A stretch of 61,547 bases of DNA from Bacillus sp. P14.5 (GCF_003316765.1 NZ_NIJF01000052.1:1-61547); one strand, 5' to 3'; shown: positions 8,702 through 17,763, numbered from the stretch's first letter. Numbers and translations are program-made. The notes: generated by a model from the sequence alone, not told the origin.

Positions 8702-9457
8702 ATGACATATGCGATTATTACTGGAGCTTCAAAAGGCCTTGGGGCTGCAGCAGCAAAACAGCTGCTCTTGGAGGGCTTGAATGTCATATCGGTTTCACGC
8801 TCGGAAAATGAGGCTCTGAAGGAGACAGCCGAGAAGGAGAGTGCAAAGTACACTCATTACTCTTGTGATCTGAGCAGCCCTTCTGAAGTAAAGGGAGTTT
8901 TCACAGAGATTGCCGGAATGGTTTTTCAGGAAAGCGGGGAAGATGTCTACCTCATCAATAATGCAGGAATGGTGGATCCTATAGAAACAGCCGGGAACCT
9001 CGATGAAGAGATAACAGAGAAACATGTAAACGTGAACTTCCTCTCACCGATGATTATCAGCAATATGTTTCTAAATAAAGCTGAAGCTTCAGATGCGAGA
9101 CTTGTGATTGCCAACGTTTCTTCGGGTGCAGGCAGCCGTCCGGTCCACGGATGGAGCGTCTACTGCAGCACCAAAGCGGCAATCAACATGTTCACCCAGA
9201 CAACCGCCTTGGAATTGGAAAACCAGCAAAGCCGCCACAAGGTGTTTGCTTTCAGTCCGGGAATAATGGATACGGATATGCAGTCAACCATCCGCTCGTC
9301 TTCCAAGTCAGCATTTAACGATATCGACACCTTCAAGAATTACAAGGAGGAAGGAAAGCTTCGTGACGCGGAAACAGTGGCTGGAGCTTTGGTGAGAGTA
9401 TTAAAGAGTGATGAAATTGAAAACGGGAAAATCTATCAAATTAATGACCTTTTATAG
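8702..9457 (+). CDS. Short-chain dehydrogenase, benzil reductase-like (YueD type)
   Basis: A 251-aa classical SDR. The NAD(P) motif TGASKGLG (residues 7-14), structural NNAG (~81-84), catalytic Ser in NVSSGAG and the YxxxK pair in YCSTK (~153-157) are all present. The whole sequence resembles (S)-benzoin-forming benzil reductase YueD of Bacillus, a cytosolic NADPH-dependent carbonyl reductase; the physiological substrate is not known. RBS AAAAAGGAG precedes ATG. Monocistronic, with a terminator right after. Confidence 0.85.
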   Translation: MTYAIITGASKGLGAAAAKQLLLEGLNVISVSRSENEALKETAEKESAKYTHYSCDLSSPSEVKGVFTEIAGMVFQESGEDVYLINNAGMVDPIETAGNLDEEITEKHVNVNFLSPMIISNMFLNKAEASDARLVIANVSSGAGSRPVHGWSVYCSTKAAINMFTQTTALELENQQSRHKVFAFSPGIMDTDMQSTIRSSSKSAFNDIDTFKNYKEEGKLRDAETVAGALVRVLKSDEIENGKIYQINDLL

Positions 9458-9466
9458 GGAGTTTAG

Positions 9467-9491
9467 AGCTGGCATCCATGCCGGCTTTTTT
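9467..9491 (+). terminator. Terminator of the SDR gene
   Basis: AGCTGGCAT/ATGCCGGCT stem and a seven-T tail. Confidence 0.9.
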
Positions 9492-9602
9492 TGTTTTAAG
9501 CATTGCACCGGCAGTGGGAAATTGAATTCATAATAAAGGAATTAAGGCACTCCATCTCTAATAATATAGTAGAAACGAAGGAGAGTACTAGGGGGTTAAT
9601 CA

Positions 9603-10193
9603 ATGAAAAGGACTGCTGTATTTCTTGCGGTATTAACTGCCTTCCTGCTGAATGGCTGTACAGAAAAAGATAGCAATGATATTTCAATCACCCCTTATCC
9701 TTTAAGTGAAGAAGAGCAAACCCTTATCAGCAAAACAGGGGTAGATGCCATTCAATTTTTTAAATTGAACGGTGAATTATCAGAGAATGAGGATCTTCAG
9801 TTTGCCATGGAAACCTACAAGGATGGTGTATTAGCAGAAGACCAGATATACACAAAAGGGCAGGTTGAAAAGGAGTTCAACGAAGACCTGATATCTTTTG
9901 GGTTTGACCGACAGGATAATGATCTGATCATCTTGAATGGAATGGTCAACGGTTTGTTAGAGAATCAGCATGATATCGAGGGAATGGATTCCTCCTCATT
10001 TAGTTCCTTTATCAGTGAAAAAACGAAGCTGGTAAAAGATGAGGCGGTTTATCTCGTGTCGTGGATTGGTTCGAAGGGAAATGCATTGGAGGGGTTATCC
10101 ATAAACGAAGATGGTTCTTTATCCGAAAGTGTGAAAATGGCTGATACCGCCTATGTATTTAAGATCATACTGACCGATTACAAGAAAGAATAG
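9603..10193 (+). CDS. Putative lipoprotein of unknown function
   Basis: A 196-aa protein with a lipoprotein signal: Lys-Arg start, hydrophobic core and lipobox LLNGC with Cys19. The mature part is acidic and shows no family I recognise. It lies 13 bp before the next gene, so the two probably share a transcript. RBS is poor (AGGGGGTTAATCA). It would be anchored on the outer face of the membrane. Confidence 0.7.
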   Translation: MKRTAVFLAVLTAFLLNGCTEKDSNDISITPYPLSEEEQTLISKTGVDAIQFFKLNGELSENEDLQFAMETYKDGVLAEDQIYTKGQVEKEFNEDLISFGFDRQDNDLIILNGMVNGLLENQHDIEGMDSSSFSSFISEKTKLVKDEAVYLVSWIGSKGNALEGLSINEDGSLSESVKMADTAYVFKIILTDYKKE

Positions 10194-10206
10194 AGGAGGA
10201 GAAGCG

Positions 10207-11223
10207 ATGAGGATTTTATTATTAGGGGGAACTTCTTTCTTAGGGAAGCATATAGCACAATCGGCCATTTCGAAAGGGCATGAGGTGACTTTGTTCAACC
10301 GGGGGAAGACCAATCCGCATCTGTTTCCTGAAGCGGGGAAGTTAACGGGTGACCGAGAAAGCGGTGACTTGAAAGCATTGGAAAAAGGTGAATGGGATGT
10401 GGTCATAGATACATCCGGCTACACGCCTGGAAAAGTGGAACAGACAGCTGCGCTATTAAAGGAACGAATACGCCGGTACATATTTATTTCCTCAATCTCC
10501 GTTTATAAGGATTTTCAAAAAGGGGAAGCCCGGGAAGAAGATGTAACGGGCAGCTTGGAAAACCCGGATACCGAAGAAGTGAATGGAGAAACCTATGGCC
10601 CGCTAAAAGCCTTATGTGAGGAAAAGCTTGAGGCAATCCTTCCGGGAAAGGTTCTCAACATTAGGCCGGGGTTGATTGTAGGGCCTGACGATACTACGGA
10701 CAGGTTCACGTACTGGGTCAAGAGGTTCTCAAAAGGCGGAGAAGTCCTTGTTCCCGGGTGTAAAGAGCGGAAAATTCAATGGATAGATGTGCGTGACCTC
10801 TCCCAATGGGTCATTCTTATGGCTGAAGACTTGGAAACAGGGACCTATAACGTGACAGGACCGAAGCAGGGGTACGGCATGAAGGAATTCGTGGAAGATT
10901 TGGCACTCATAGCTCCAAGGGATACGGAAGCCGTTTGGGTAAATGACTCCTTTTTAGTAGAGAGGGAAATCACACCGTTTACCCAGCTTCCGTTATGGAT
11001 TCCGGTCAATGAAAAGTACCCTGATGGTTTTATTTTGGCCGATTATTCACGCTCCTTGAAGAAAGGGCTTGTTCTCCGGCATCCAAGGGAGACAATTGAA
11101 GACACTCTGTCATGGTTACAATCACATGGTCCAGAAGAATTGAAGGCAGGGCTGACAGAAGAAACGGAAGCCTCTCTTTTAAAAAGCTGGTCTGTTGTGG
11201 AGCAACCAAGAAATAATATATAA
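10207..11223 (+). CDS. NAD-dependent epimerase/dehydratase (extended SDR)
   Basis: A 338-aa extended SDR: N-terminal Rossmann motif GGTSFLGKH (residues 7-15), a beta strand DVVIDTSGY, the strand FISSISVYKDF with the catalytic Ser/Tyr region, and the Tyr-Gly-x-x-Lys-type segment ETYGPLKALCEE. It resembles the CSP41-like/atypical SDR group found in Bacillus. The substrate is unknown; these enzymes often act on nucleotide sugars. RBS AGGAGGAG at 10194-10201, second gene of a pair with the lipoprotein. Confidence 0.8.
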   Translation: MRILLLGGTSFLGKHIAQSAISKGHEVTLFNRGKTNPHLFPEAGKLTGDRESGDLKALEKGEWDVVIDTSGYTPGKVEQTAALLKERIRRYIFISSISVYKDFQKGEAREEDVTGSLENPDTEEVNGETYGPLKALCEEKLEAILPGKVLNIRPGLIVGPDDTTDRFTYWVKRFSKGGEVLVPGCKERKIQWIDVRDLSQWVILMAEDLETGTYNVTGPKQGYGMKEFVEDLALIAPRDTEAVWVNDSFLVEREITPFTQLPLWIPVNEKYPDGFILADYSRSLKKGLVLRHPRETIEDTLSWLQSHGPEELKAGLTEETEASLLKSWSVVEQPRNNI

Positions 11224-11235
11224 AAATAACGTTAG

Positions 11236-11266
11236 CCGCAGTTCTTTTTTAGGACTGTGGTTTTTA
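11236..11266 (+). terminator. Terminator after the epimerase gene
   Basis: CCGCAGTTCT pairs, with one G-U and one mismatch, to AGGACTGTGG, followed by TTTTT. Confidence 0.7.
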
Positions 11267-11408
11267 TTGTTAATGATAAAAAAGACCTGCACTGGAAGCG
11301 TTTCACTTCTTTTTTTTACCATTATAGGAGTATAATAATATCATTGATTTATTATGACTCTATTGTGGTAATAAATAAATATGGGTTAAATATGAAAGGA
11401 GAGGTACA

Positions 11409-12305
11409 ATGAACTACAAAAATATCACGGTGGCCGGAAGTGGAGTACTGGGAAGCCAGATTGCATTCCAGACCGCTTTTCACGGATTCAATGTATCTGT
11501 TTATGACATTAATGATGAAGCGCTTGAGAAGGCGAAGGACAGGGTAATAAACCTGAAGCCTCGTTATCAGGAAGATTTAGGAGCTTCTCAAGAAGATGTA
11601 GATGCGGCGTTTGACAGAATGTCATTCTATTCGGATTTGGGAAAAGCTGTAGAAGATGCTGACCTTGTAATCGAAGCAGTACCAGAAGTTGTGAAGATCA
11701 AAACGGAATTTTATGAGAAGCTGGGCAGTGCTGCGCCCGAAAAAACTATTTTCGCGACAAATTCTTCCACTTTGCTGCCGAGCCAATTTGCTAAGGCGAC
11801 AGGGCGTCCGGAAAAATTCCTGGCTCTGCACTTTGCCAATGAAATTTGGACAAACAACACAGCAGAAGTCATGGGACATCCGGGAACGGACAAGAACGTA
11901 TTTGAAGATCTGCTGAAATTCGCTAAAGCCATCGGCATGGTTGCACTGCCGTTATACAAAGAACAGCCCGGGTATATATTGAATTCCCTGCTGGTTCCTT
12001 TCCTTGAGGCAGGACAGATGCTGCTCGTCAAAGATGTATCCGATGCTCATACCATCGATAAAACGTGGATGATCGCTACCGGAGCACCAAAGGGTCCATT
12101 TGCGATTTTGGATATTGTCGGCATTACAACTGCCTACAACATTTCAAGTGCTAAAGCTGAAGCAACGGGCTCAGAGGAATTTGCGAAGCTGGCAGCAATG
12201 CTGAAAACGGAATTTATCGATAAAGGAAAGCTTGGAAGAGAAACCGGAGAAGGGTTCTACACGTATCCGAACCCGGCCTACGAAGACCCTGATTTCCTGA
12301 AATAA
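11409..12305 (+). CDS. 3-hydroxyacyl-CoA dehydrogenase family protein
   Basis: A 298-aa cytosolic NAD-dependent oxidoreductase with a Rossmann start VAGSGVLGSQIA (residues 8-19), the DADLVIEAVPE strand, the ATNSSTLLPSQ motif and catalytic His in LALHFANEIW, then a C-terminal helical domain ending TGEGFYTYPNP. This is the single-domain (PaaH/HbdA-like) layout that interconverts 3-hydroxyacyl- and 3-oxoacyl-CoA. No beta-oxidation genes flank it. RBS AAAGGAGAGG. Confidence 0.88.
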   Translation: MNYKNITVAGSGVLGSQIAFQTAFHGFNVSVYDINDEALEKAKDRVINLKPRYQEDLGASQEDVDAAFDRMSFYSDLGKAVEDADLVIEAVPEVVKIKTEFYEKLGSAAPEKTIFATNSSTLLPSQFAKATGRPEKFLALHFANEIWTNNTAEVMGHPGTDKNVFEDLLKFAKAIGMVALPLYKEQPGYILNSLLVPFLEAGQMLLVKDVSDAHTIDKTWMIATGAPKGPFAILDIVGITTAYNISSAKAEATGSEEFAKLAAMLKTEFIDKGKLGRETGEGFYTYPNPAYEDPDFLK

Positions 12306-12316
12306 TGGAAGACCAA

Positions 12317-12353
12317 TAAAGGAGGCGGCTTCAGAAAGCTGCCTCCTTTAAAT
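12317..12353 (+). terminator. Terminator of the dehydrogenase gene
   Basis: TAAAGGAGGC and GCCTCCTTTA arms around an inner GGCTTC/AGCT pairing. Confidence 0.8.
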
Positions 12354-12360
12354 TTGGGAT

Positions 12361-12421
12361 CTTTTAGCGTTTGCCGTCCTAAGAGGGACAGTCCCTCTTA
12401 GGACGGTAAAGGACTAAAGCG
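12361..12421. repeat. GGGACNGTCCC-type palindromic element (copy 3)
   Basis: A perfect 16-bp stem: CCGTCCTAAGAGGGAC, one A, GTCCCTCTTAGGACGG (12374-12406), inside looser TTTAGCG/CTAAAGC ends. It sits between two convergent genes. Confidence 0.85.
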
Positions 12422-12424
12422 CGC

Positions 12425-12454
12425 AAAAGGCAGCCTGCGAAAGCTGCCTTTTAG
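12425..12454 (-). terminator. Terminator at the cls 3' end
   Basis: AAAAGGCAGC and GCTGCCTTTT arms give T-rich tails on both strands, just beyond the cls stop. Confidence 0.75.
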
Positions 12455-12455
12455 C

Positions 12456-13904
12456 TTATAAGATGGGAGATAAAAGCCTGGAAATGGATTCCTTGAAACG
12501 GATCCATAAGGTCCTTTTTGAGTAATCTTTCATAGTCAGTTCTCTTGATTGTTGAATGTCATTAAGGAAAATTTTTCCCAGCTCTTTCGACAGTTCAACA
12601 TCATAAATGAAGGCATTCACCTCAAAGTTCAAACGGAAGCTGCGGACGTCGATGTTGGCAGTTCCGACCGAAGAGGTTTTACTGTCCACGACAATCGTCT
12701 TGGCATGAATAAAGCCATTATCATAGATATAAATCCGTGCTCCGGCTTTCAGCATCTCCCCGATATAGGAAAACGTTGCCCAGTAGACAAACATATGGTC
12801 AGGCTTATTCGGAATCATGATCCTGACATCAATGCCGGATAGAGCGGCAATTCTGAGCGCGTCCAGCAGGCTTGTATCAGGAATAAAATAAGGGGTCTGG
12901 ATGTAGATGGATTCTTTTGCAGATGAAACCATCCGGATATACCCATTCTTGATTTGTTCCCATTCTGAATCGGGTCCGCTGGTGACAATCTGGACTCCGG
13001 CATTGCCTTGAAATTTCGCTTCAGGGAAGTAACGGCGCTCCAAATCGATGTCTCTCGAAGCCGATGCCTGGTTCCAATCAAGGATGAACCGGGTCTGCAT
13101 GGCCAGGACGGCGCTCCCTTCAATTCTCAGATGAGTATCCCGCCAATAACCAAATCGCGGATTCAGTCCAAGGTATTCATCGCCTACATTAAAGCCGCCT
13201 ACGTAACCGGTGACCCCATCAATGATCACAAGCTTGCGGTGATTTCGATAATTCAGCCGGGGGTTGATATAGGGAATGCGTGAAGGGAAGAACACTTCGA
13301 CTTCACCGCCTGCTTTAATCAGGTCACGGAAGAATCTTTTATTCAGTGTCCTTGATCCCATCTCGTCATACAGAACCCGGACTTTTACTCCCTCCCTGGC
13401 TTTTTCCGTAAGAGCGCTCAGAATCTTTTTGCCAAGGGCATCTCTTCGTAATATGTAGTATTGAAAGTGGATATGGTTCCTTGCGTCTCTAATATCCTTC
13501 AGCAGCGCATCGAATTTATCCTCTCCATGGGTGAAAACCTTGATGTCATTATCCTGGGTAAGGACTGCTTCGTTGTTGATCAGGTGCATATAAATCAACT
13601 CTTTATTGTTGCTCACCGTGCTGTCCCTGAATGAAAAGTGATCACTTTTGATCTCTTCTATCTGCCTTGAAATCAGTTCCTCAATCCCAATTTTTTGAAT
13701 GTCATCCCATTGAAACAACCTTTTCCGCGTAAGGTTCTGTCCGAAAATCAAATACATGACAAATCCAAGCACCGGTATGAAAAGCAAGACCATGAGCCAG
13801 GCCCAGGTTGCCCCGGCATCACGTCTTTCAAGAAAAACGACGACGGAAGCAAAAGCGATATTTAAAACCACAAGGACCGTAAGAAAAATACTCAGGATAT
13901 CCAT
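12456..13904 (-). CDS. cls: Cardiolipin synthase
   Basis: A 482-aa membrane enzyme that joins two phosphatidylglycerols into cardiolipin. Two N-terminal membrane helices (residues ~3-25 and ~33-55, the latter ending YLIFGQN) precede two phospholipase-D domains with HKD motifs: HRKLVIIDG (residues ~222-230) and HAKTIVVD (~400-407). Length is normal for bacterial Cls. ATG follows AGAGGGGAATTTGT on the minus strand. Divergent from tcyP across a 250-bp spacer. Confidence 0.95.
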   Translation of the reverse strand: MDILSIFLTVLVVLNIAFASVVVFLERRDAGATWAWLMVLLFIPVLGFVMYLIFGQNLTRKRLFQWDDIQKIGIEELISRQIEEIKSDHFSFRDSTVSNNKELIYMHLINNEAVLTQDNDIKVFTHGEDKFDALLKDIRDARNHIHFQYYILRRDALGKKILSALTEKAREGVKVRVLYDEMGSRTLNKRFFRDLIKAGGEVEVFFPSRIPYINPRLNYRNHRKLVIIDGVTGYVGGFNVGDEYLGLNPRFGYWRDTHLRIEGSAVLAMQTRFILDWNQASASRDIDLERRYFPEAKFQGNAGVQIVTSGPDSEWEQIKNGYIRMVSSAKESIYIQTPYFIPDTSLLDALRIAALSGIDVRIMIPNKPDHMFVYWATFSYIGEMLKAGARIYIYDNGFIHAKTIVVDSKTSSVGTANIDVRSFRLNFEVNAFIYDVELSKELGKIFLNDIQQSRELTMKDYSKRTLWIRFKESISRLLSPIL

Positions 13905-14156
13905 ACAAATTCCCCTCTGAATAAATGAAATAAAGTGCAGTTGCCTATTTTTCTGGTATGTTAGTCATTTTATCATAACCGCACAACTTATTTCGTTTCC
14001 TTCCAAAGTGAAATTTCGTTAAAACCTATATAAAAGTTCCGCCTTTCTCTTGTCACCAAGCATCTAACATACATTATCCTTTTCCTTCATAGAATTGTAA
14101 CAGCAGTCTGCACCGGCTGTTTTTCTATCATTCATCATTTATAGGGAGGGAAGGAA

Positions 14157-15539
14157 ATGGCCAATTTGACGCTTCTTGCAAATTTAGCCGCATTTCTCAT
14201 CATTGCGGGAGTCCTATTTTATATGCAGAAAAAACACTTGTCATTCTCCAAAAGAGTTTTCGCTGCCTTAGGACTCGGGATTGTGTTTGGATTTATCCTT
14301 CAATGGCTGTATGGTCCGGCGGATGAAACCCTCGCCCGGTCGATTGATTGGTATAACATTGTCGGCATAGGATACATCAAGCTGCTGCAGATGGTTGTTA
14401 TGCCTCTTGTCTTTGTTTCGATTCTTTCCGCTTTTACCAAGCTTAAGCTCGGAAACAACCTCGGCAAGATTGCCCTTTTGATCATCGGTTTGTTAGTCGG
14501 GACAACCGCCATTGCGGCTGCCGTTGGGATTGCCGCAGCACAGGGGTTCGGTCTTGAAGCGATTCAGATCGATCAAGGCGAGGCGGAAACTTCACGGGGA
14601 TTAGCGCTGGAAGAGCGGTCCACTGCTATGGAAAGCCAGAATTATCCGCAAAGAATCCTGGAGCTTCTTCCGGCAAATCCATTCCTTGATTTCACAGGGG
14701 AACGTGCCACCTCGACCATAGCGGTTGTCATATTTGCCGCCTTTATCGGAGTCGCATACCTTGGTGTCTATCGTAAAGACAGGGAAGCAGCGGATTTCTT
14801 TAAGAAAATTGTAGATTCCATCTATGCCATTGTCATGAGAGTGGTGACACTGGTCCTGCGCCTGACTCCATATGGTGTCTTTGCCATCATGGCTAAAACA
14901 GTTGCAACCAGTGACTTTGATGCCATATTGAAACTTGGTAAATTTGTTGGCGCATCATACGCTGCCTTGATTGTCATGCTGGCCATCCACTTAATCATGC
15001 TGACACTGGCAGGGCTGAACCCGCTGACCTATTTGAAGAAGGCTTTCCCGGTTCTGACCTTTGCCTTTACTTCCCGTTCAAGTGCAGGCACACTGCCGCT
15101 GACAATCAATGCCCAAACAAAGCATATGGGAGTTTCGGAAGGAATTGCCAACTTTTCCGGTTCATTTGGATTGTCAATCGGTCAGAATGGCTGTGCGGGC
15201 ATCTACCCGGCGATGCTTGCCGTAATGATTGCTCCAACAGTAGGGATCAACCCGATGACACCATCCTTTATCTTTACCTTGATCGTGATTGTCGCCATCA
15301 GTTCATTTGGCGTAGCGGGTGTCGGCGGCGGCGCAACCTTTGCAGCCATCCTTGTCCTCTCGGCTATGGACCTGCCGATTGCTTTGGCTGGGCTGCTCAT
15401 CTCAATTGAGCCGCTGATCGATATGGGCCGGACGGCAGTCAATGTCAGCGGAGCCATGACGTCGGGACTGATCACGAGTAAAGTGACAGATGAATTGGAT
15501 ATGGAAGTATACGATAATCCTGCTGTTTCAGAGGGGTAG
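14157..15539 (+). CDS. tcyP: L-cystine/dicarboxylate symporter, TcyP-like
   Basis: A 460-aa cation-coupled symporter of the DAACS family with ~8-9 membrane helices and re-entrant loops. Signature parts include the serine-rich loop TFAFTSRSSAGTLPLTIN (residues ~301-318) and the C-terminal NVSGAMTSGLITSKV. Overall likeness and length (B. subtilis TcyP 463 aa) suggest cystine uptake across the cytoplasmic membrane. RBS GGGAGGGAAGGAA. In B. subtilis the gene is controlled by CymR; I cannot point to an operator here. Confidence 0.88.
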   Translation: MANLTLLANLAAFLIIAGVLFYMQKKHLSFSKRVFAALGLGIVFGFILQWLYGPADETLARSIDWYNIVGIGYIKLLQMVVMPLVFVSILSAFTKLKLGNNLGKIALLIIGLLVGTTAIAAAVGIAAAQGFGLEAIQIDQGEAETSRGLALEERSTAMESQNYPQRILELLPANPFLDFTGERATSTIAVVIFAAFIGVAYLGVYRKDREAADFFKKIVDSIYAIVMRVVTLVLRLTPYGVFAIMAKTVATSDFDAILKLGKFVGASYAALIVMLAIHLIMLTLAGLNPLTYLKKAFPVLTFAFTSRSSAGTLPLTINAQTKHMGVSEGIANFSGSFGLSIGQNGCAGIYPAMLAVMIAPTVGINPMTPSFIFTLIVIVAISSFGVAGVGGGATFAAILVLSAMDLPIALAGLLISIEPLIDMGRTAVNVSGAMTSGLITSKVTDELDMEVYDNPAVSEG

Positions 15540-15620
15540 ATTGAAGTAAAGGCCTGTCCGGTTAAGCCGGAGGACACTGAGATCTGCTGATTTTTAGAAA
15601 AACCACTTTGATTAATAAAG

Positions 15621-15659
15621 AAAAAGCTGACTCTAAAAGGAAGAGAGTCGGCTTTTTTC
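15621..15659 (+). terminator. Terminator of tcyP
   Basis: AAAAAGCTGACTCT and AGAGTCGGCTTTTTT arms with a 9-nt loop. Confidence 0.9.
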
Positions 15660-15770
15660 AATTATTTGAGGATAGTCTTCTTTTTTTCAACTGGTTGGAG
15701 TGGAAGGTGCACGATCTCCTGCGGTTACAGCGCTCAGCCCCTCGGGGTCAAAAGTGTGCTGCTCTTTAAC

Positions 15771-15963
15771 AAATAGAGGGAAAAATTCCCCTTATTTAAT
15801 GATTACGACTAAAAATAGCTTAAATAGAGGGAGAAATTCCCCTTATTTGACTCAAACCCCTATAATATGGGTGCTTTTTCTTTATATAAGGGGAAAAATT
15901 CCCTCTATTCACCAACAAAATGAGGTTAGATCAGCAATTAACGGGAAAAATTCCCCTTATTTT
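15771..15963. repeat. AT-flanked palindrome array A (four copies)
   Basis: Four copies of an A/T-ended palindrome of the type AGAGGGAAAAATTCCCCTT, with AAAT/ATTT outer arms, centred near 15784, 15835, 15896 and 15950 (spacing ~51, 61, 54 bp). Copies alternate in orientation. The same palindrome forms arrays at 34.43-34.62 kb and 56.14-56.22 kb; GCTCTTTAACAAATAGAGGG at this array's left edge recurs almost exactly at 56.13 kb. Confidence 0.88.
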
Positions 15964-16306
15964 TCCGATAGCCCGCCGGGATGACCAAGGCGCTACCACT
16001 CTTAATCCAGGCGAATCCAGCTGCATGGTCTAAGGCGCGGACTTCTTTGCGATAAGGAAATATCAGCTCACTTTGTTCATTGTGATTTCTTTATCTCATG
16101 CAGAAGCCCTTAATGCTTGCCTTCTCTGTTTTTAGATCACCTCCCGCCGCCCCGCAAAATCATACGGCAGGAGCGAAAATAGTTTTTTTCAACAGCCACA
16201 ACCTTTGCGAAAGATGTTGTAAAAAATACTAAAGATTTCCATGAGGTATAGCAGGAATCCCAAGGTTCATGACGAATTTGGTTGTAGAAAGGATAGGTGA
16301 AAAGGA
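15964..16306. other. Repeat-rich spacer before the phosphatase gene
   Basis: Contains a GCGATAAGG...GTGATTTCTTTATCTCA segment (16051-16098) related to the palindrome in the tyrS T-box, GC-rich remnants resembling dispersed Bacillus intergenic repeats (AGGCGC...), and at 16184-16224 a one-ended fragment of the MITE-like element (complement of GCAAAGGTTGTGGCTGTTG). No gene seen. Confidence 0.55.
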
Positions 16307-16894
16307 ATGACAGTCATCTATATGGTTAGACACGCACATTCGGTCTTTAACCTGGAAGAGGAAGAGACAAGAGGATTATCTGTACAAGGGATGGCCGACG
16401 CAGAGCGTGTAAAGGCAATTTTAAAATCAGAGAGACTGGACGCCGTGTACTCCAGTTCCTATACCAGAGCAATTCAAACTGTCCAAGGGTTAGCTGATGA
16501 ACGCGATCTAATGGTAGAAGTAGATGAGCGTTTTCGGGAAAGAGACCTGGCTGGAAAGGATTATGTCATCGAAACTCCGATGGAGGCTATGCGGAAAGTT
16601 TTTGAAAATCCCGATCTCTGTCTACCTGGAGGCGAAACCAATAACGAAGTGAAGGCCAGGGGTACTGCGGCATTAAAGGAAGTATTAGAGAAGTGTGAAG
16701 GCGGAAGCGCAGCAATCGGCATCCATGGACATGTGATGACCATTATCATGGGCGCAATGGATCCATCCTATGGAACACTCGATTTCTGGCAAAGCACAAC
16801 AAAACCGGATATTTATAAACTCGAATTTGCCGGGGAAGAGCTTAAAAGGGTAACGCGTTTGTGGAAATCACCGGCTCTGGAGAGAAGTGTATGA
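16307..16894 (+). CDS. Histidine phosphatase family protein
   Basis: A 195-aa enzyme of the phosphoglycerate mutase-like superfamily. The catalytic RHA/RHG motif is at the start (VRHAHS, residues 7-12; His9), with YSSSYTRAIQT, acid-base Glu in ERDLAGK and the second His in GIHGHVMT. It has PhoE/CobC-like size and would remove phosphate from a small molecule; the substrate is unknown. RBS AAAAGGA. Its stop overlaps the ATG of the NUDIX gene (ATGA), so the two are translationally coupled. Confidence 0.88.
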   Translation: MTVIYMVRHAHSVFNLEEEETRGLSVQGMADAERVKAILKSERLDAVYSSSYTRAIQTVQGLADERDLMVEVDERFRERDLAGKDYVIETPMEAMRKVFENPDLCLPGGETNNEVKARGTAALKEVLEKCEGGSAAIGIHGHVMTIIMGAMDPSYGTLDFWQSTTKPDIYKLEFAGEELKRVTRLWKSPALERSV

Positions 16895-17397
16895 ACAGGA
16901 AGATCAAGGTGCAGTGGGGAAGCGGTCTTGTGGATTTGACTTGGAAAACATGTGACCCGATGCCCCCGGTTGAAAAGATCACCAGTGTTCATGGCTGCTG
17001 CTTTGAAAAAGGAAAGATTCTTCTGGTCCATATAAAAGGAAGAGGATTCACTTTTCCCGGTGGCCACATAGAAGCTGGAGAAACCCCGGAAGAAGCCTTC
17101 CATAGAGAAGTGCTGGAGGAAGGCTGTGTAAGAGGAAGAATCAATAGAATTGGCATGATTGAAGTGAACCATGAGAAGAATCCGGAGTTTGACCCAAAAG
17201 GAAAGTACCCTTTGATTGGGTACCAGTTATTTTTTCGTATGGATATTGAAGAGGTCTGCCCTTTTATAAGGAATAACGAGTCGTTATGCAGGATATGGGT
17301 GGAGCCTGCTGAAATTCCTTATGTAATCAACGATCATGAATTGGCTTTGGAGGCTTTTAAAGAGGCAGCTAAGGCTGATTTAAACACCATAATTTAA
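16891..17397 (+). CDS. NUDIX hydrolase
   Basis: A 168-aa NUDIX enzyme that hydrolyses a nucleoside diphosphate linked to another group. The Nudix box is complete: GGHIEAGETPEEAFHREVLE followed by EG (G-x5-E-x7-REVxEExG; residues ~56-77). I start at the ATG at 16891, which overlaps the previous stop and has GGAGAGA upstream, rather than the in-frame ATG/GTG 30 bases earlier. Substrate unknown. Confidence 0.88.
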   Translation: MNRKIKVQWGSGLVDLTWKTCDPMPPVEKITSVHGCCFEKGKILLVHIKGRGFTFPGGHIEAGETPEEAFHREVLEEGCVRGRINRIGMIEVNHEKNPEFDPKGKYPLIGYQLFFRMDIEEVCPFIRNNESLCRIWVEPAEIPYVINDHELALEAFKEAAKADLNTII

Positions 17398-17538
17398 TAC
17401 TAGCAGCAGTACACATGTGATCAGCGTGATCCCGATCATCATGTAGAGGAAATCGACAAAGTTATCAAGCATAGCAGTCTTGTTCTTCGCACGCCTGTAG
17501 CTGCGTGGAGCGCGACGGTGTTGTTTTGCAGAACGCAT
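17380..17538 (-). CDS. Small basic membrane protein (52 aa)
   Basis: Starts MRSAKQHRRAPRSYRRAKNK, then a hydrophobic helix (residues ~31-49, YMMIGITLITCVLLLVLNYG). ATG at 17538 follows an ideal AAGGAGG at spacing 7; the longer in-frame extension upstream lacks an RBS. That AAGGAGG is the 3' arm of a perfect 12-bp hairpin. The last 18 bases overlap the end of the NUDIX gene on the other strand. No family recognised; positive-inside topology predicted. Confidence 0.7.
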   Translation of the reverse strand: MRSAKQHRRAPRSYRRAKNKTAMLDNFVDFLYMMIGITLITCVLLLVLNYGV

Positions 17539-17546
17539 GGATTTGC

Positions 17547-17573
17547 CTCCTTGTATTAGTCTAATACAAGGAG
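17547..17573 (-). promoter_or_regulatory. Perfect hairpin masking the RBS of the 52-aa gene
   Basis: On the minus strand CTCCTTGTATTA, loop GAC, TAATACAAGGAG forms a 12-bp stem without mismatch; its 3' arm contains the Shine-Dalgarno AAGGAG 7-8 nt before ATG. No T run follows, so an RBS-sequestering or thermosensing role fits better than a terminator. Confidence 0.6.
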
Positions 17574-17763
17574 TTTCGACAAAAAGACGTAAAATCCTCC
17601 CTTCAAATGAAAAAATAACCAAAAACGAGTAATTCGGATCATTTATGCAACGCCTGTATATAATGCATTCTTTGCAAAGGATCCCTTCCTTAGAAAATCT
17701 TCCAAGAGAAGCATCTGAAAAGAAATTAAAAATACGTCCGTTCGTAAACGGACGTTTTCCATT

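Noticed and set aside
8503..8853. 116-aa minus-strand frame before the SDR gene
   Set aside because: Overlaps the SDR start and its RBS on the opposite strand; no family and no RBS of its own.
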